NCBI GenBank assembly: GCA_002270565.1
Contig: NQMI01000279.1
Coordinates: 1 to 24,754, forward strand
Source of the DNA: Stenocarpella maydis
Lineage: Eukaryota > Ascomycota > Sordariomycetes > Diaporthales > Diaporthaceae
Length of the DNA stretch: 24,754 bases
Reading direction: 5' to 3'
Shown here: piece after piece, positions 1 to 10,206 of the stretch
How positions within the stretch are numbered: the stretch's first letter is position 1
How the letters are laid out: each line of letters opens with the position of its first letter
The notes under the pieces: model-generated
Told to the model about the DNA's origin: nothing
The model's input: only the letters and a program-made list of their open reading frames with translations
Databases searched by the model: none
Position numbers and translations under genes: made by a program

Positions 1-30
1 AAAAAAAAAAAAAGAGAGAGGGGGGGGGGG
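1..30. repeat. Homopolymer A then G run at the window edge
   Basis: Thirteen A residues pass through a short GA alternation into about eleven G residues. It is simple low-complexity sequence. It may sit in the 3' region of a gene that lies outside the window, but nothing here shows that. Confidence 0.9.
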
Positions 31-819
31 CAGATAGGAAGATGGTCAATGAACGCCGGCTGAGATGCACGGTGACGGAGCACTCTCGCGGGTATTATGG
101 GCTTGGGTAGCCTGGAGTTGGAGACGGGCCTCGCGTAGAATGGTAGAAGTATTTTCTTTTCTCTAGCCGCAGAGGGTGGAACACTGCTAGGCGTTTATAT
201 TATCTTGGTACATATGGTTAGGGGAGTGACGGTTTTGGGTTGTGGACAGTAATACAGGTTAGGATTATAAGAGTTGCAAGTCGCATCACTTGTCCACGCC
301 ACGCAGCCCTGCTGTAATCCGGGTCTCTGCTTCTAGGATACATACATAGATACGTGGGTATGTGGGTATGTAGGTGTGCTAATTGGTAGAGGTATATATT
401 GCCTACGAGTGATGTGAGTTGGCCGTAGCTGAATTGGCTGATTGGCTTGGGTGGTGTACTCTCGTTAATAAATAAATGGAATACCTAGTAACTAGTCTGT
501 ATCCTCCAAAAGCGGCCGCTCGGCCTCTGCAGTCGATGTGCACTAACAATTTTGGCGGTATCATTACACTACTGCGATCATACGGCCGCCACCCTTAAGC
601 TCGCAACATTACGGAGCTCCCAGACTGGGTCCATGATCGCCAACAGCCCCAGCTCCGGGAGTGGCTATCCCTCGCTTCTGACAGTTTTGTCAAACACAAT
701 GATTTCCTAGCAGTGTGTCCCGCAACCGACCATAGCGACGCCTGCCACATCGTGTGTCTGCCCGGCAACCCAACCCAACCCTCCCCCAAGGCATCGTCCG
801 TCGACAAACCATCGCGACA
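31..819. other. Non-coding stretch upstream of the FAM210-like gene
   Basis: No open frame here has a recognisable protein. The left half holds TG/GT-rich DNA, including imperfect GTATGTGG units near 350-380, and AT-rich patches with AATAAA-like words near 465-480. These could be 3' processing signals of a gene to the left. The right half, about 595-819, becomes C-rich, as is usual for leader regions of fungal genes, and runs into the start codon at 820. Confidence 0.6.
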
Positions 820-1545
820 ATGTGGAAAACTCGCCTGGTCCAGGCCCTCCGGCCCCTCCGGCCGGCCCGGTCACGCCCCTCCTCACAGCCGGCAGCGAGG
901 GCGCGCCGCCTCAACAGCACAAAGCCCCCACAATCACCGTCATCAGCACCCTCGGCCGCCGAGAGTTCCGCCGCCGCCGCGAGCAAGCAGCAGTCCCGCG
1001 CGGATCGCATCCTCTCGCGGCTCCCGAGCAGCATGCGGGGGTATGCGGGCCGGCTGCGCAGCGCCCCCGTGTCGCACGTGGTGGCGTTCCTGGTGCTGCA
1101 CGAGCTGACGGCCGTGGTGCCGCTGCTGGGGCTGTTCGGGCTGTTCCACTACGGCGGTCCCGCGGCGGCGCCGGTCGGGTACATGACGGAGCACTACGGT
1201 GCGTACATCCGGGAAGGGGCGGCGAGGTTTGAGCGGTATTTTACTAGGAAAGGGTGGTTTGGGTTCGGGAAGGGAGAGGACGGGGTGGAGAAGAGTGGTG
1301 GTGGTGGTGGTGGTGGTGGTGGTGGTGAGGCTACGAGGGATATCGAGGAGGGCGATGGCGACGATGCTGTCATGAGTCGGTGGGAGGACTCGGATGGGAA
1401 GTACAGGGTCGTGGGCGAGGTTGCACTAGCATATGCCATCACCAAGGCGCTCTTGCCCGCCCGGATCCTGCTCAGTCTGTGGGCGACGCCATGGTTTGCT
1501 GGTATCATGGGCCGAATACGAAGGGTCTTCGTGACTCCTGGGTAA
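820..1545 (+). CDS. FAM210/DUF1279-family mitochondrial membrane protein
   Basis: Single-exon gene of 241 residues. The start at 820 has A at -3. The same frame extends upstream without an ATG (codon 754 is GTG), so 820 is the first usable start. The N-terminus (MWKTRLVQALRPLRPARSR...) is Arg/Ser/Ala-rich with no acidic residues and has an ARRLNS motif that could be a processing site, which predicts mitochondrial import. The DUF1279 core begins near residue 84 with VSHVVAFLVLHELTAVVP, then LLGLFGLFHYGG, and resumes near residue 199 with LAYAITKALLPARILLSLWATPWF, giving two hydrophobic segments. Between the halves lies an acidic, Gly-rich linker with ten consecutive glycines. Family members are mitochondrial inner-membrane proteins of poorly known function; the yeast relative is, to my knowledge, Nat2. 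The 295 bp to the next, convergent gene hold no ORF of interest. Family call is firm; function is inferred. Confidence 0.88.
   Translation: MWKTRLVQALRPLRPARSRPSSQPAARARRLNSTKPPQSPSSAPSAAESSAAAASKQQSRADRILSRLPSSMRGYAGRLRSAPVSHVVAFLVLHELTAVVPLLGLFGLFHYGGPAAAPVGYMTEHYGAYIREGAARFERYFTRKGWFGFGKGEDGVEKSGGGGGGGGGGEATRDIEEGDGDDAVMSRWEDSDGKYRVVGEVALAYAITKALLPARILLSLWATPWFAGIMGRIRRVFVTPG
1297..1326 (+). repeat. (GGT)10 trinucleotide repeat coding poly-glycine
   Basis: Ten perfect GGT codons in the reading frame of the DUF1279 protein, flanked by Lys-Ser and Glu-Ala. A pure codon repeat of this kind changes length by slippage without shifting the frame, so glycine number may differ between strains. 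It falls in the linker between the two conserved halves of the domain, where length change is likely tolerated. Confidence 0.95.
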
Positions 1546-1840
1546 ATAGGCAAGTAGATCGTCATTCGGGTCTGCCCCGTCCTTTGAAAGCAGATACACG
1601 TGGGAAGTCATTCCGTAACCACGCATAGCATATTCTCGGCCTGCTACTAATACGGTATTGTGTCAAGGGCACTTGCATAAACTCTTGGGCTCCTTTGTGT
1701 CGCAGCTTTTGTATTTTTTTCTGGTTTTGCTATCACCGCTCCATGTGAAGATCCCGGGCCCGTCAATCCCTCATTCTTTCGAGTGTATAGTCCAAGTCCG
1801 CGAGCTTTCAACAGGGCTGATGGTAGTACGAGGAAGCTGC

Positions 1841-2746
1841 TTAAGGCTTCTCGTAGATCCAGTCGTGCTGGGCAGACTTATAGCTGACGAGCTCGCCCTC
1901 CTTGAACCAGAGAGCAATCTCCTTCTTGGCGTTCTCGACCGAGTCGGAGCCGTGGCAGACGTTGCGGCCGACATCGATAGAGAAGTCACCACGGATGGTG
2001 CCGGGGGCGGAGGCCAGAGGGTTGGTGGCACCGAGCAGGACACGGCCGGTCTTGACGGCGTCACGGCCCTCCCAGACCATGGCGGCGATGGGGCCAGACA
2101 GCATGTCTGAAGGGGTTCCCGATTAGCTTTTTCCCGTGATCGAGGGGCAGCTAGTCAATGGCCGGGGATTGGGGGGACGAGGGACGACATACAGGAGAGC
2201 AGACCGGGGAAGAAAGGTTTGTCCTTCAGGTCAGCGTCTGCGGGAGGCGGTCAGTAAAATGTTGGGCGACGGTGTGCATGATGGCGGGGTAGCTCTGTCA
2301 GCAGCAATTTCAGGGTCTCGGGTGGGAGACGGGCGGTCACTGACAATGAGCTTCGAGGTGCTCCTTGCTGGGAGTGACGAGCTTGATGGCGACGAGCTTG
2401 TAGCTGGAGGGGAGAATAAGGTCAGCCGAATGTCCGTGGCCGGTAATTGAAACCCAATGGGCAGGAAAGAGGAAGCTTACCCGCGCTGCTCGAAGCGCTG
2501 GATGATGGGACCAATGAGGCCACGCTGGAAAGGGTGGTGTTAGTCGTGGCACCGAGGTGAATGAGACCCTAGATGTGCCAATGTCCATACCTGGACGCCA
2601 TCAGGCTTGATAGCAATGAAGCTGCAAGTCATGGATGTTAGCAACCCGGCCAAGCACCGCGAGGTGAATGTTGAGTCCCAGGGAGGGGCTCGAGGCTGGC
2701 TGAACTTCAAGGGGCAGAGGACTCACGTCTGTTCGGAGGCGGACAT
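1841..2746 (-). CDS. ndk1: Nucleoside diphosphate kinase (six exons)
   Basis: Transfers the gamma phosphate of ATP to other (d)NDPs through a phospho-histidine, keeping NTP pools balanced. I assembled the exons on the minus strand: 2746-2727, 2621-2591, 2524-2481, 2403-2345, 2237-2193 and 2106-1841, with introns of 105, 66, 77, 107 and 86 bp. All have GT/AG ends (donors GTGAGT, GTATGG, GTAAGC, GTCAGT, GTATGT). The spliced protein has 154 residues, the usual family length. It begins [20 protein letters not shown], and the [12 protein letters not shown] and GYKLVAIK blocks are hallmarks of the family. The catalytic His is His118 in NVCHGSDS, in the last exon; the C-terminus is WIYEKP. The start has a CACCATG context. 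The first coding exon is only 20 nt, so automatic gene callers may miss the N-terminus. The enzyme is normally cytosolic, and no targeting signal is visible. Confidence 0.96.
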
Positions 2747-3873
2747 GGTGACTGGCTGTGTGGATGGCTCCTCTTTAGGAAAAGGAAGAATATCTGTGTT
2801 GATAGAGGCGGGAGGAGAGTCGGCGGTGGAATAGGAGACAGGTGAGGTCCGGGACGTGGAATAAAAGAGATTTCTTGAGAGGACAGCTATGAGGGCCGCT
2901 AAGACCACGGCAAGCAACGGCAGCAGCAGTGGGGTCCTCCCCGGGCGCTGCTGGTGCAGCCCGTCCTGTTCGACTTGGCGGGGCATTTTTCATGCAAAAC
3001 CGCGGGGTGCCAGCTCAACAGCTCCCCTGTCCACTGCTTCACGGCGCCTCGAGGCCGGGATCCCGCCGTCCCCAGGCCTTATTGCTTCTGTTAACCGGCC
3101 GTGGATTCTCGTATATAAAACGGTAGGGGGGGGGGGGCCGATCGACGGTATAGGCACTTGGTAAATCGAGAAGTGGCTCTCTCAATAGTTCATTGGGAGA
3201 GGACCAAGTGGTTGTGGATAGGGCAAGGTCGAGGCAGAGAGAAACACCTCTCACCGCCGCCAGCCCATGAGCATGAGCTGTCCGTAACAAGTTGTCCAGG
3301 GCTACCATCGTAACGAGTCCAAGCAACACCAGATGTCACAGTTTCGCAGAGTTCCTGTACACATCTAAATATACCAACTACCATATCACTTTTGCGAATA
3401 CTAGGTACTATCAGTGCATATCCATGCGTGCTGCAAACGCTAGTTGAGCATTGCCTCGGTGTGCTGGCAGTCGGGCGGAAGCTTGTTGATGCCCCCAAAG
3501 GGAACAGGGGTCTGTCTAGCATAGTATCTGGCAGGAAGGCAGTGCCTGCCGGGGCTGCTCACACTACAACCCAATCCACTATGAGGCAGCTTGGCTCGCT
3601 AGGGGCCAGCTTGACGTTTCGGGGACCAGGCGACTACACTCGAAATATCAACAGACTGGACACTGAGACTCTTCGACCGGCGACAACACTGGGACCTAGT
3701 AGCACCACACACAAATTACCCGGCGGGCAGTCCATTGGACAGTTCAACACAGACATACCTCATGATACACATCTTTACATAGACCGTTTGCCCATCCCAC
3801 TTTCTTTCTCCTGGTGTCAACAACCACAGCGCCCCCCCCCCCCCAAAAGCCCAGAGGGCATCATCTGCCTGCC
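2747..3873. promoter_or_regulatory. Shared upstream region of ndk1 (-) and glucosidase II (+)
   Basis: The two flanking genes diverge from this 1.1 kb, so promoters of both must lie here. It holds a TATATAAAA box at 3112-3120 (plus-strand orientation), a run of 12 G at 3126-3137 just after it, and a run of 13 C at 3832-3844, about 30 bp before the glucosidase start. No protein-coding frame is convincing. The TATA-like box is far (about 750 bp) from the glucosidase start, so its use is uncertain; it could serve an unannotated transcript or a long leader. Confidence 0.6.
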
Positions 3874-6800
3874 ATGCACTCCCAATGGCTGTCCCAGAGA
3901 TGGACAGCCTACTTTTGCTTCTTCTCTCTTCTGCTGTCCCTCGTTACTCCTGCAGGTAAGTACAAGCCAGAATTCCAACCACATCTACGCCAAGCTCGGC
4001 CACATCCTAACCACCCTGCTCCCAGTCTCGGTCAAGGAGAACGACTTCAAGAAATGCCACCAGTCCGGCTTCTGCAAACGCAACAGGGCCTACGCCGATA
4101 ACGCCCTCGCATCAAGTTCCTGGGAACCGCCATACAAGATCCTGCCAGAGTCCACGTCCTTCAAGGACGGCCAGCTTCGGGGTGTCATCCTCAAGACCAT
4201 TAACGAGCAGGGCGAGACTGTCCGGCTTCCAATAACCGTCTCCTTCCTCCAGGCAGGCACCGCGCGGGTCACCGTCGATGAGGAGAAGCGCCAAAAGGGA
4301 GAGATCGAGCTCCGTCACAACAGCCCCATCCGCAAGGAACGCTACAACGAGGCCGAGAAGTGGGTCATTGTCGGCGGCACAGCCCTTGACAAGGACGCCA
4401 AGGTCGTCTTCGAGGACAAGTCCCAGACAACTGTGCAGTATGGACCCGATTTCAAGTTCGAGGCTGTCATCAAGTTCGCCCCCTTCAGCATCGACTTCAA
4501 GCGGGATGGATATTCACAGATCAAGTTCAACGACCGAGGCCTGTTGAATGTGGAGCACTGGAGGCCCAAGATTGAAAGGCCCGAGCCCGAGAAGAAGGAG
4601 GGAGAGGCAGAGGCAGGCGCCGAGGCAGAGGCCGACAAGAAAGCCGAGAAAGGACCCAAGGGCGAGGACGAGAGCACTTGGTGGGAGGAAACTTTCGGCG
4701 GCAACACCGACTCCAAGCCTCGCGGCCCTGAGAGTGTTGCTCTGGATATCTCCTTCGTCGGCTACGACCATGTGTTCGGTATCCCGGAGCACACTGGCCC
4801 TCTGTCTTTGAGGGAGACCCGTGGTGGCGAGGGCAACTTCGAGGAACCGTACAGGTTGTACAACGCCGATGTCTTCGAGTACATCCTGAACAGCCCCATG
4901 ACCCTCTACGGGGCCATTCCGTTCATGCAGGCCCACAGGAAGGACTCCTCGGCTGGTGTATTCTGGCTTAATGCTGCTGAGACTTGGGTCGATATCACAA
5001 AGGGAAAGGAGACCAAGAACCCACTGGCAATCGGCACTACTGCCAAGACAAACACGTATTCCCACTGGATCTCCGAGAGTGGTCTGCTCGACGTCTTTGT
5101 TTTTCTTGGACCATCTCCCCAGGACCTCACCAAGGCCTTTGGTGAGCTTACTGGCACCACTGCGATGCCTCAGGAGTTTGCTATCGGATACCACCAGTGC
5201 CGTTGGAACTATATCTCGGACGACGACGTCAAGGACGTTGATCGTAAGATGGATAAGTTCAAGATCCCCTACGATGTCATCTGGCTCGACATTGAGTACA
5301 CAGATGGCAAGAAGTACTTCACCTGGGATGACCACATGTTCAAGGACCCCATCGGCATGGGCAAGCAGCTTGATGCCAGTGGCCGCCAGCTGGTGACCAT
5401 CATCGACCCTCACATCAAGAATGAGAACGACTACCCAATTGTCACTGACCTGAAATCCAAGGATCTGGCCGTCAAGAACAAGGACGTAAATATCTACGAG
5501 GGCTGGTGCTGGCCTGGCTCATCCCACTGGGTTGATTGTTTCAACCCCGAGGCCATCAAGTGGTGGAAGTCGCTCTTCCGTTACGACACCTTCAAGGGCA
5601 CCATGGAGAACACATGGATCTGGAACGACATGAATGAGCCCTCAGTCTTCAACGGGCCCGAGGTCACCATGCCCAAGGACAACATCCACCATGGCGGCTG
5701 GGAGCACCGTGACGTACACAACCTCAACGGCATGACCTTCCACAACGCCACCTATCAAGCTCTTGTGTCGCGTAAGAAGGGCGAGTCGCGCCGTCCATTC
5801 GTGCTCACTCGTTCCTTCTATGCTGGATCTCAGCGCATCGGTCCCATGTGGACCGGAGACAACCAGGCCTCCTGGGACCACCTCGGAGCCTCCATCCCTA
5901 TGATCTTGGCCCAGGGTATTTCTGGTTTCCCCTTCGCAGGTGCTGATGTCGGCGGCTTCTTCGGCAACCCGGAGCAGGACCTGCAGGTCCGGTGGTTCCA
6001 GGCTGGTGCTTTTTATCCCTTCTTCCGTGGCCACGCACACATTGACGCGCGCCGCCGGGAGCCCTACCTAGTCGGCGAACCCTACACCAGTATGATCACC
6101 TCTGCCCTGCGCCTGCGCTACAGCCTCCTGCCCTCGTGGTACGCGGCCTTCTACCAAGCCCACAAGGACGGCTCCCCTATCGTGCGGCCCATGTTCTACA
6201 CCAACCCGTCCGACGAGGGCAGCCTCGACATTGATGACCAGCTCTTCCTGGGAAGCACCGGCCTTCTTGTCAAGCCCATCGTCGACAAGGACCAGGAGTC
6301 TACGGACATCTACATTCCCGACGACAACGTGTACTATGACTACTTCACCTACGACATTGTGCCGACCCAAAAGGGCAAGAAGGCCACCGTCTCGGCGCCG
6401 CTGGACAAGATTCCCCTGCTCATGCAAGGCGGACACATCTTCCCCCGTCGCGACAGGCCAAGGAGGTCTGCGGCGCTGATGAAGTGGGACGACTACACCC
6501 TCGTCGTCACCCTACCCAAGTCAGGCGGCCGCGCCGAGGGCGAGCTGTATGCCGACGACGGCGACTCATTCGACTTCGAGAAGGACCAGTACATCCACCG
6601 CAGCTTCGTCCTCGACGGAAACGTCCTGTCGTCCCAGGATGCCGAGGGTAGGGACACTAAGAAGATCAAGCAGGGCGACTGGCTCAAGAACATGAAGAAC
6701 GTCAGCGTCGAAAAGGTCATCGTTGTTGGTGCGCCGGCGGCCTGGGCGGACAGGAAGGAGGTCACGGTCACGGGCGCGGACGGCAAGACATGGAACGCGC

Positions 6801-6901
6801 TAGTGGACTACACCCCCGGCACCAAGACCAAGGCGGCGTTCGCGGTCGTCCGCAGGGTCGGGGCGCCCATCGGCGAGGACTGGAGCGTGACATTTGAGTA
6901 G
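3874..6901 (+). CDS. gls2: Glucosidase II alpha subunit (GH31), ER N-glycan trimming
   Basis: Removes the two inner alpha-1,3-linked glucoses from Glc2Man9GlcNAc2 on nascent glycoproteins in the ER lumen. In known systems it pairs with a beta subunit that supplies retention, which fits the lack of a C-terminal HDEL here. Exon 1 is 3874-3955, the intron 3956-4025 (GTAAGT...CCCAG), exon 2 4026-6901, giving 985 residues, a typical length. Exon 1 encodes the signal peptide MHSQWLSQRWTAYFCFFSLL... ending near Ala27. The mature protein starts VSVKENDFKKCHQSGFCKRN, typical for the family. A charged Glu/Ala/Lys insert spans about residues 213-245. The GH31 nucleophile is Asp562 in WNDMNEPS; the acid/base is Asp639 in MWTGDNQASW. 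A C-terminal beta domain ends near the stop. Exon 2's frame stays open far upstream of the true start, so a naive ORF call would begin too early and lose the signal peptide. Confidence 0.97.
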
Positions 6902-9900
6902 GATCTTTTTTTTTAACCAACTTTGTTTATCTCACATAGGATTTAGGTGGGTGGTGGCGGGCAAGCCAAGCAAAGCGAAGTTGGACGTAAAATGTTTCGG
7001 AGTTACTGTACAACGGAGGGATGTCCTTTCCATCACACACACATATATATACCTTCTTTGTACGATAGTGGTGGCAGCATGGAACACACAACCTACCCAG
7101 CTACCTACCTGAAGGGGAAAGCAAAGAAGCACAGGCGAGGATGGAGGTGGCTGAATACGCACGATAAAAAACCGCATGTCCTACGTTGTGGAGGGGAATT
7201 CCGCTCTGGAGATCGGAAGAGTGATCGAGATCAGTCGGCCATCTGGGCTGGTGGTGGAGGTGTGGAGATGGATGTGTGTACGTGAGAAGCCACACACATG
7301 CAGGTCAGATCCGTAGATATGTCTTAGCAAGGATCAGCCACGTAGTGTATGTAGACCAGATACTGAACTGTGCTTCCTTTCCTCCCTTGCTATGATATGC
7401 GCGAGCCATAACCACGCACTTATTATTCCCAGAGTGGTTATGTTCCAAGGTTGGAATGCCGCTCGGGTTTGGTTTTCGCCCGCGCGATAGACTCTATGAT
7501 AGGACTATGTTATACGTCGCGGCTGGCTGGCAGTACGATGCGGGTGCGGGCGCTGCCTCCCGTTTGCCCGCGTGCCAGGCATGCCTTTTGCGTTCGGACT
7601 CCTTGCTATCTTCAACTGTGCCCTGCAGACTGTTGGCTGTGCAGCTCCCTTGACACTTAAAATTACTCACGAAGGCAATCCATGTTTCAGACAGTAATGC
7701 CCAACACCTACGCGCTCGAGGGAGTCAACAGCGCATGCGATAAGAGCAGCGCGGAAGGTCCGTTGTGAGATGCCTCTGCCGCATGGTGGTGGTGGCGGTG
7801 GAGACTGGTAATAATCCGGGGAAGGAGGGTTCGAGAACGATGAGAACGATCAAGGGGCTCAAGCCTCAGGGCGGCGCGAGTTCGACAGTCGATGCCGTCA
7901 GCCTGGGGACCCCAGACAAAGAATTATGGAGCCCTCGTGGGGCGGCAGAGATGTTTTCCTGGAATATCTCAGTGTATGTCTACACTAGACTTGTTGGCAA
8001 TCTGTCTGGGTCGCAGGCGGTGAGGCTGTGGGCGTGGGGGCTTCCGGAGCGTCTTGTCTCTGCCGCGAAATGCTGGGGTGAGCAGTGGAATGAAAGGGCT
8101 GCCGGTAGTGTAGTTGCACCAGCGATCCCCGTTGCTCTGGGAAAGCCTCGCGTGCGTTGAAACTGGGCAGCCTCGTCCACGGTGGGCTGGTTCTTTGTTC
8201 GTGCTTCCAACGACGTCTGCCTGCATTTTCCCGCTGCCACCTTTCGAGATCCCTGAGGAGGTGTACGGAGTATGGGCGAAAATAGGAGCGGCCGGTGCTC
8301 CGGACCTTGCTAGCAGTCCCGGGAAAAGTACATGGTGTACAGCTCCCGTCCCGGATCGCCTAGCCTGGCAGGCCTAGCACAGCAGCCGCTCGGCATGTGG
8401 TCCCCAGTCTCGACCGACCAATTCGGTACTAGCGGCACGAAGAAAACGACGCAATCGCCGTCGGTTCGCTAAGCTGAGGTTGACGTCAGCCATGGCCCCC
8501 AGAGACGCAATACGGTGCGAGATCTTTGCATCTTGGCGAGAGGTAAACCGCCTGGAACTGCGGTGGGATGATCGTAGGAGGCCGGGGGAGGAGTAGCAGA
8601 GTAGAAGTACCCTGAACAACTCTTCGCTTCGCTGGCGACTGGAGAGAGACGCATACACAGTAGTGTGGTGGTGGGCTCGTGTCCGAGAATGGTGCCTGCT
8701 CGTGCCTGCATTTCTGCTGCAAGCCACCCATCTCTCATGCTGCCGCCGTCGAAAGATTCCCCTGTCCAATCGCTCATCTCGATCACCGAGGACACATGTC
8801 TCTGTGCTTGTCGCGACCATCCAAGCGAACGTCTGTCGCCCCGCAGCAGCCCGTCGGCCACTCAGCGCGTCTAGCCCAGCTCTGGCAGGACGGTTTCCAG
8901 GAAGAGCCTTGATTAAGGCCTGGTGCGACCCCCACGGCCCAGGAACCACTTGCAGGACTGCCGCGCCGCCAGGAACTCGATGGTTATGGTGAGTGCATAC
9001 GCCCGTTTTAGGGCCACGCCAAGGCTGCGTGGTATCAAGCCACCAGAAGCCCAGAGCATCCCTGGGGTATCTATCTCTCGGCGGCTGGTCGGATGAGAGA
9101 ACGACTACGTCGCCAAGCCGGGTGCTCGTACTGTACTCCGTATGATAGTGTACTTTGAAGTTCCCTGCCGGCGGCGACGAAGCTGGATTTGATACGCGTG
9201 GGTGGGCTGCGGGATGCCCAGACAGCACTTCCGCAGAATTGAGGTCCCCACCGAGCAAGGCTATGGATCAAGGAACGACCCTCCATCTCGATATCGCCCG
9301 CAGCTGGGCCCAGAATTTCCTGACGCCACCGAGAGCCCAGATCAGGAGTGCAGGGAAGAGCTCTCACCAGGGAAGAAAAGGAAGAAGGAAAAAATAAGGG
9401 CACAGAGAAAAAGAGGGTCTAACTGCAAGAATAGCCACCTTGCCCATGTACCAGTACTGGTACTCCGTAGTAAATGAGAAGTAGTGTAGTGTAGTGTGTC
9501 CACAGGACGAGACAAGCCAGGGCAACAAGGCCAAGATAGCCTGGGCAAGTACCCCGTGCTGATCTTGCCAGCAGGCTGCCCTGCCCTGCCCTGCTTGCCC
9601 ACCCACCAGCTTTATTAATATCAGGATAGCAATGTGGACAGGAGGATAGTCAGTCATACGGATACTATACTGTGTGAGACCACGGTATCCAAGCAGTCTC
9701 TCTCTCCTCTCATTCCTCTGAGTCAGGTTCCCGATTCTTGAACCTGCATTGGGCCGTCCTCTCCCTCTCTTGTACCCCTAGTCTGTATGTAGATGTCTCT
9801 GCCCACCGACGAACGAACGCATCAACACATGTCCGTCTCCCTTCTTTTCCTCTTGTCACAGCTTTCTAGTACGAGGTAAATGGTCGACCCATTTCCTCTG

Positions 9901-10206
9901 CCTTGGCCCAGCCTTTGCTGTCGCATCCTTCTCCTCGAGAGAAACACCACACGGTTGCCTTCGATTTGCAAACAGGTCGGCAGACTCACAAGTGCGATAG
10001 CGCCCCATCTCGGAAGTGGAGCCCACATCCACACTACGTCACGCCCGGGGAGCTCGAGACCCTTATTTACCCACTATCAGCCTCGCTCTGGCACATATAT
10101 GTCTTTGTCGACCCGAACCACTGCCCTGTTGTAAGCAAACAAACAGGGTCCTGCGTGCCCGTATCGATTCAGTGGTTCTAGATCCTGCGCCCGTCCAAAT
10201 CCAACC
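6902..10206. other. 3.3 kb intergenic region with no supportable gene
   Basis: Downstream of the glucosidase gene and upstream of the channel gene. Open frames occur on both strands, the longest about 290 codons on the minus strand at 8374-9258, but their translations are Arg/Ser/Pro-rich composition products with no domain, no consistent hydrophobic pattern and no plausible splice structure. Visible non-coding structure includes a T run at 6907-6914, a CA/TA-rich stretch near 7034-7050, an inverted repeat CATAACCAC/GTGGTTATG at 7407-7442, three copies of TACTCCGTA (8264, 9134, 9461), a 16 bp palindrome at 9448-9463, GTAGT-type repeats near 9480-9498, TGCCC repeats near 9580-9600 and CT-rich tracts near 9695-9760. 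The last part is presumably the promoter and leader of the channel gene. Confidence 0.6.
9448..9463. repeat. Perfect 16 bp palindrome GTACCAGTACTGGTAC
   Basis: The sequence equals its own reverse complement over 16 bases and abuts a TACTCCGTA motif on its right. It lies about 750 bp upstream of the mechanosensitive channel start. It could bind a dimeric regulator or be the trace of an element end; the sequence does not decide. Confidence 0.7.

Noticed and set aside
754..819. 22-residue upstream extension of the FAM210-like protein
   Set aside because: It begins at GTG, and the ATG at 820 has good context and starts a proper mitochondrial presequence.
3392..4025. N-terminal extension of glucosidase II from the uninterrupted frame
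   Set aside because: The frame's first codon is TTG, its sequence is unlike the family, and a canonical 70 bp intron joins a proper signal-peptide exon at 3874-3955 to the conserved mature start.
4514..5413. 299-codon antisense frame inside glucosidase II
   Set aside because: It is opposite a firmly identified gene whose GC-rich codon use keeps the antisense frame open; it contains no independent domain.
8374..9258. 294-codon minus-strand open frame in the gene-free interval
   Set aside because: The translation has no domain, signal, membrane pattern or repeat structure, is rich in Arg/Ser/Pro/Gly as expected from GC-rich non-coding DNA, and the overlapping frames are just as open.
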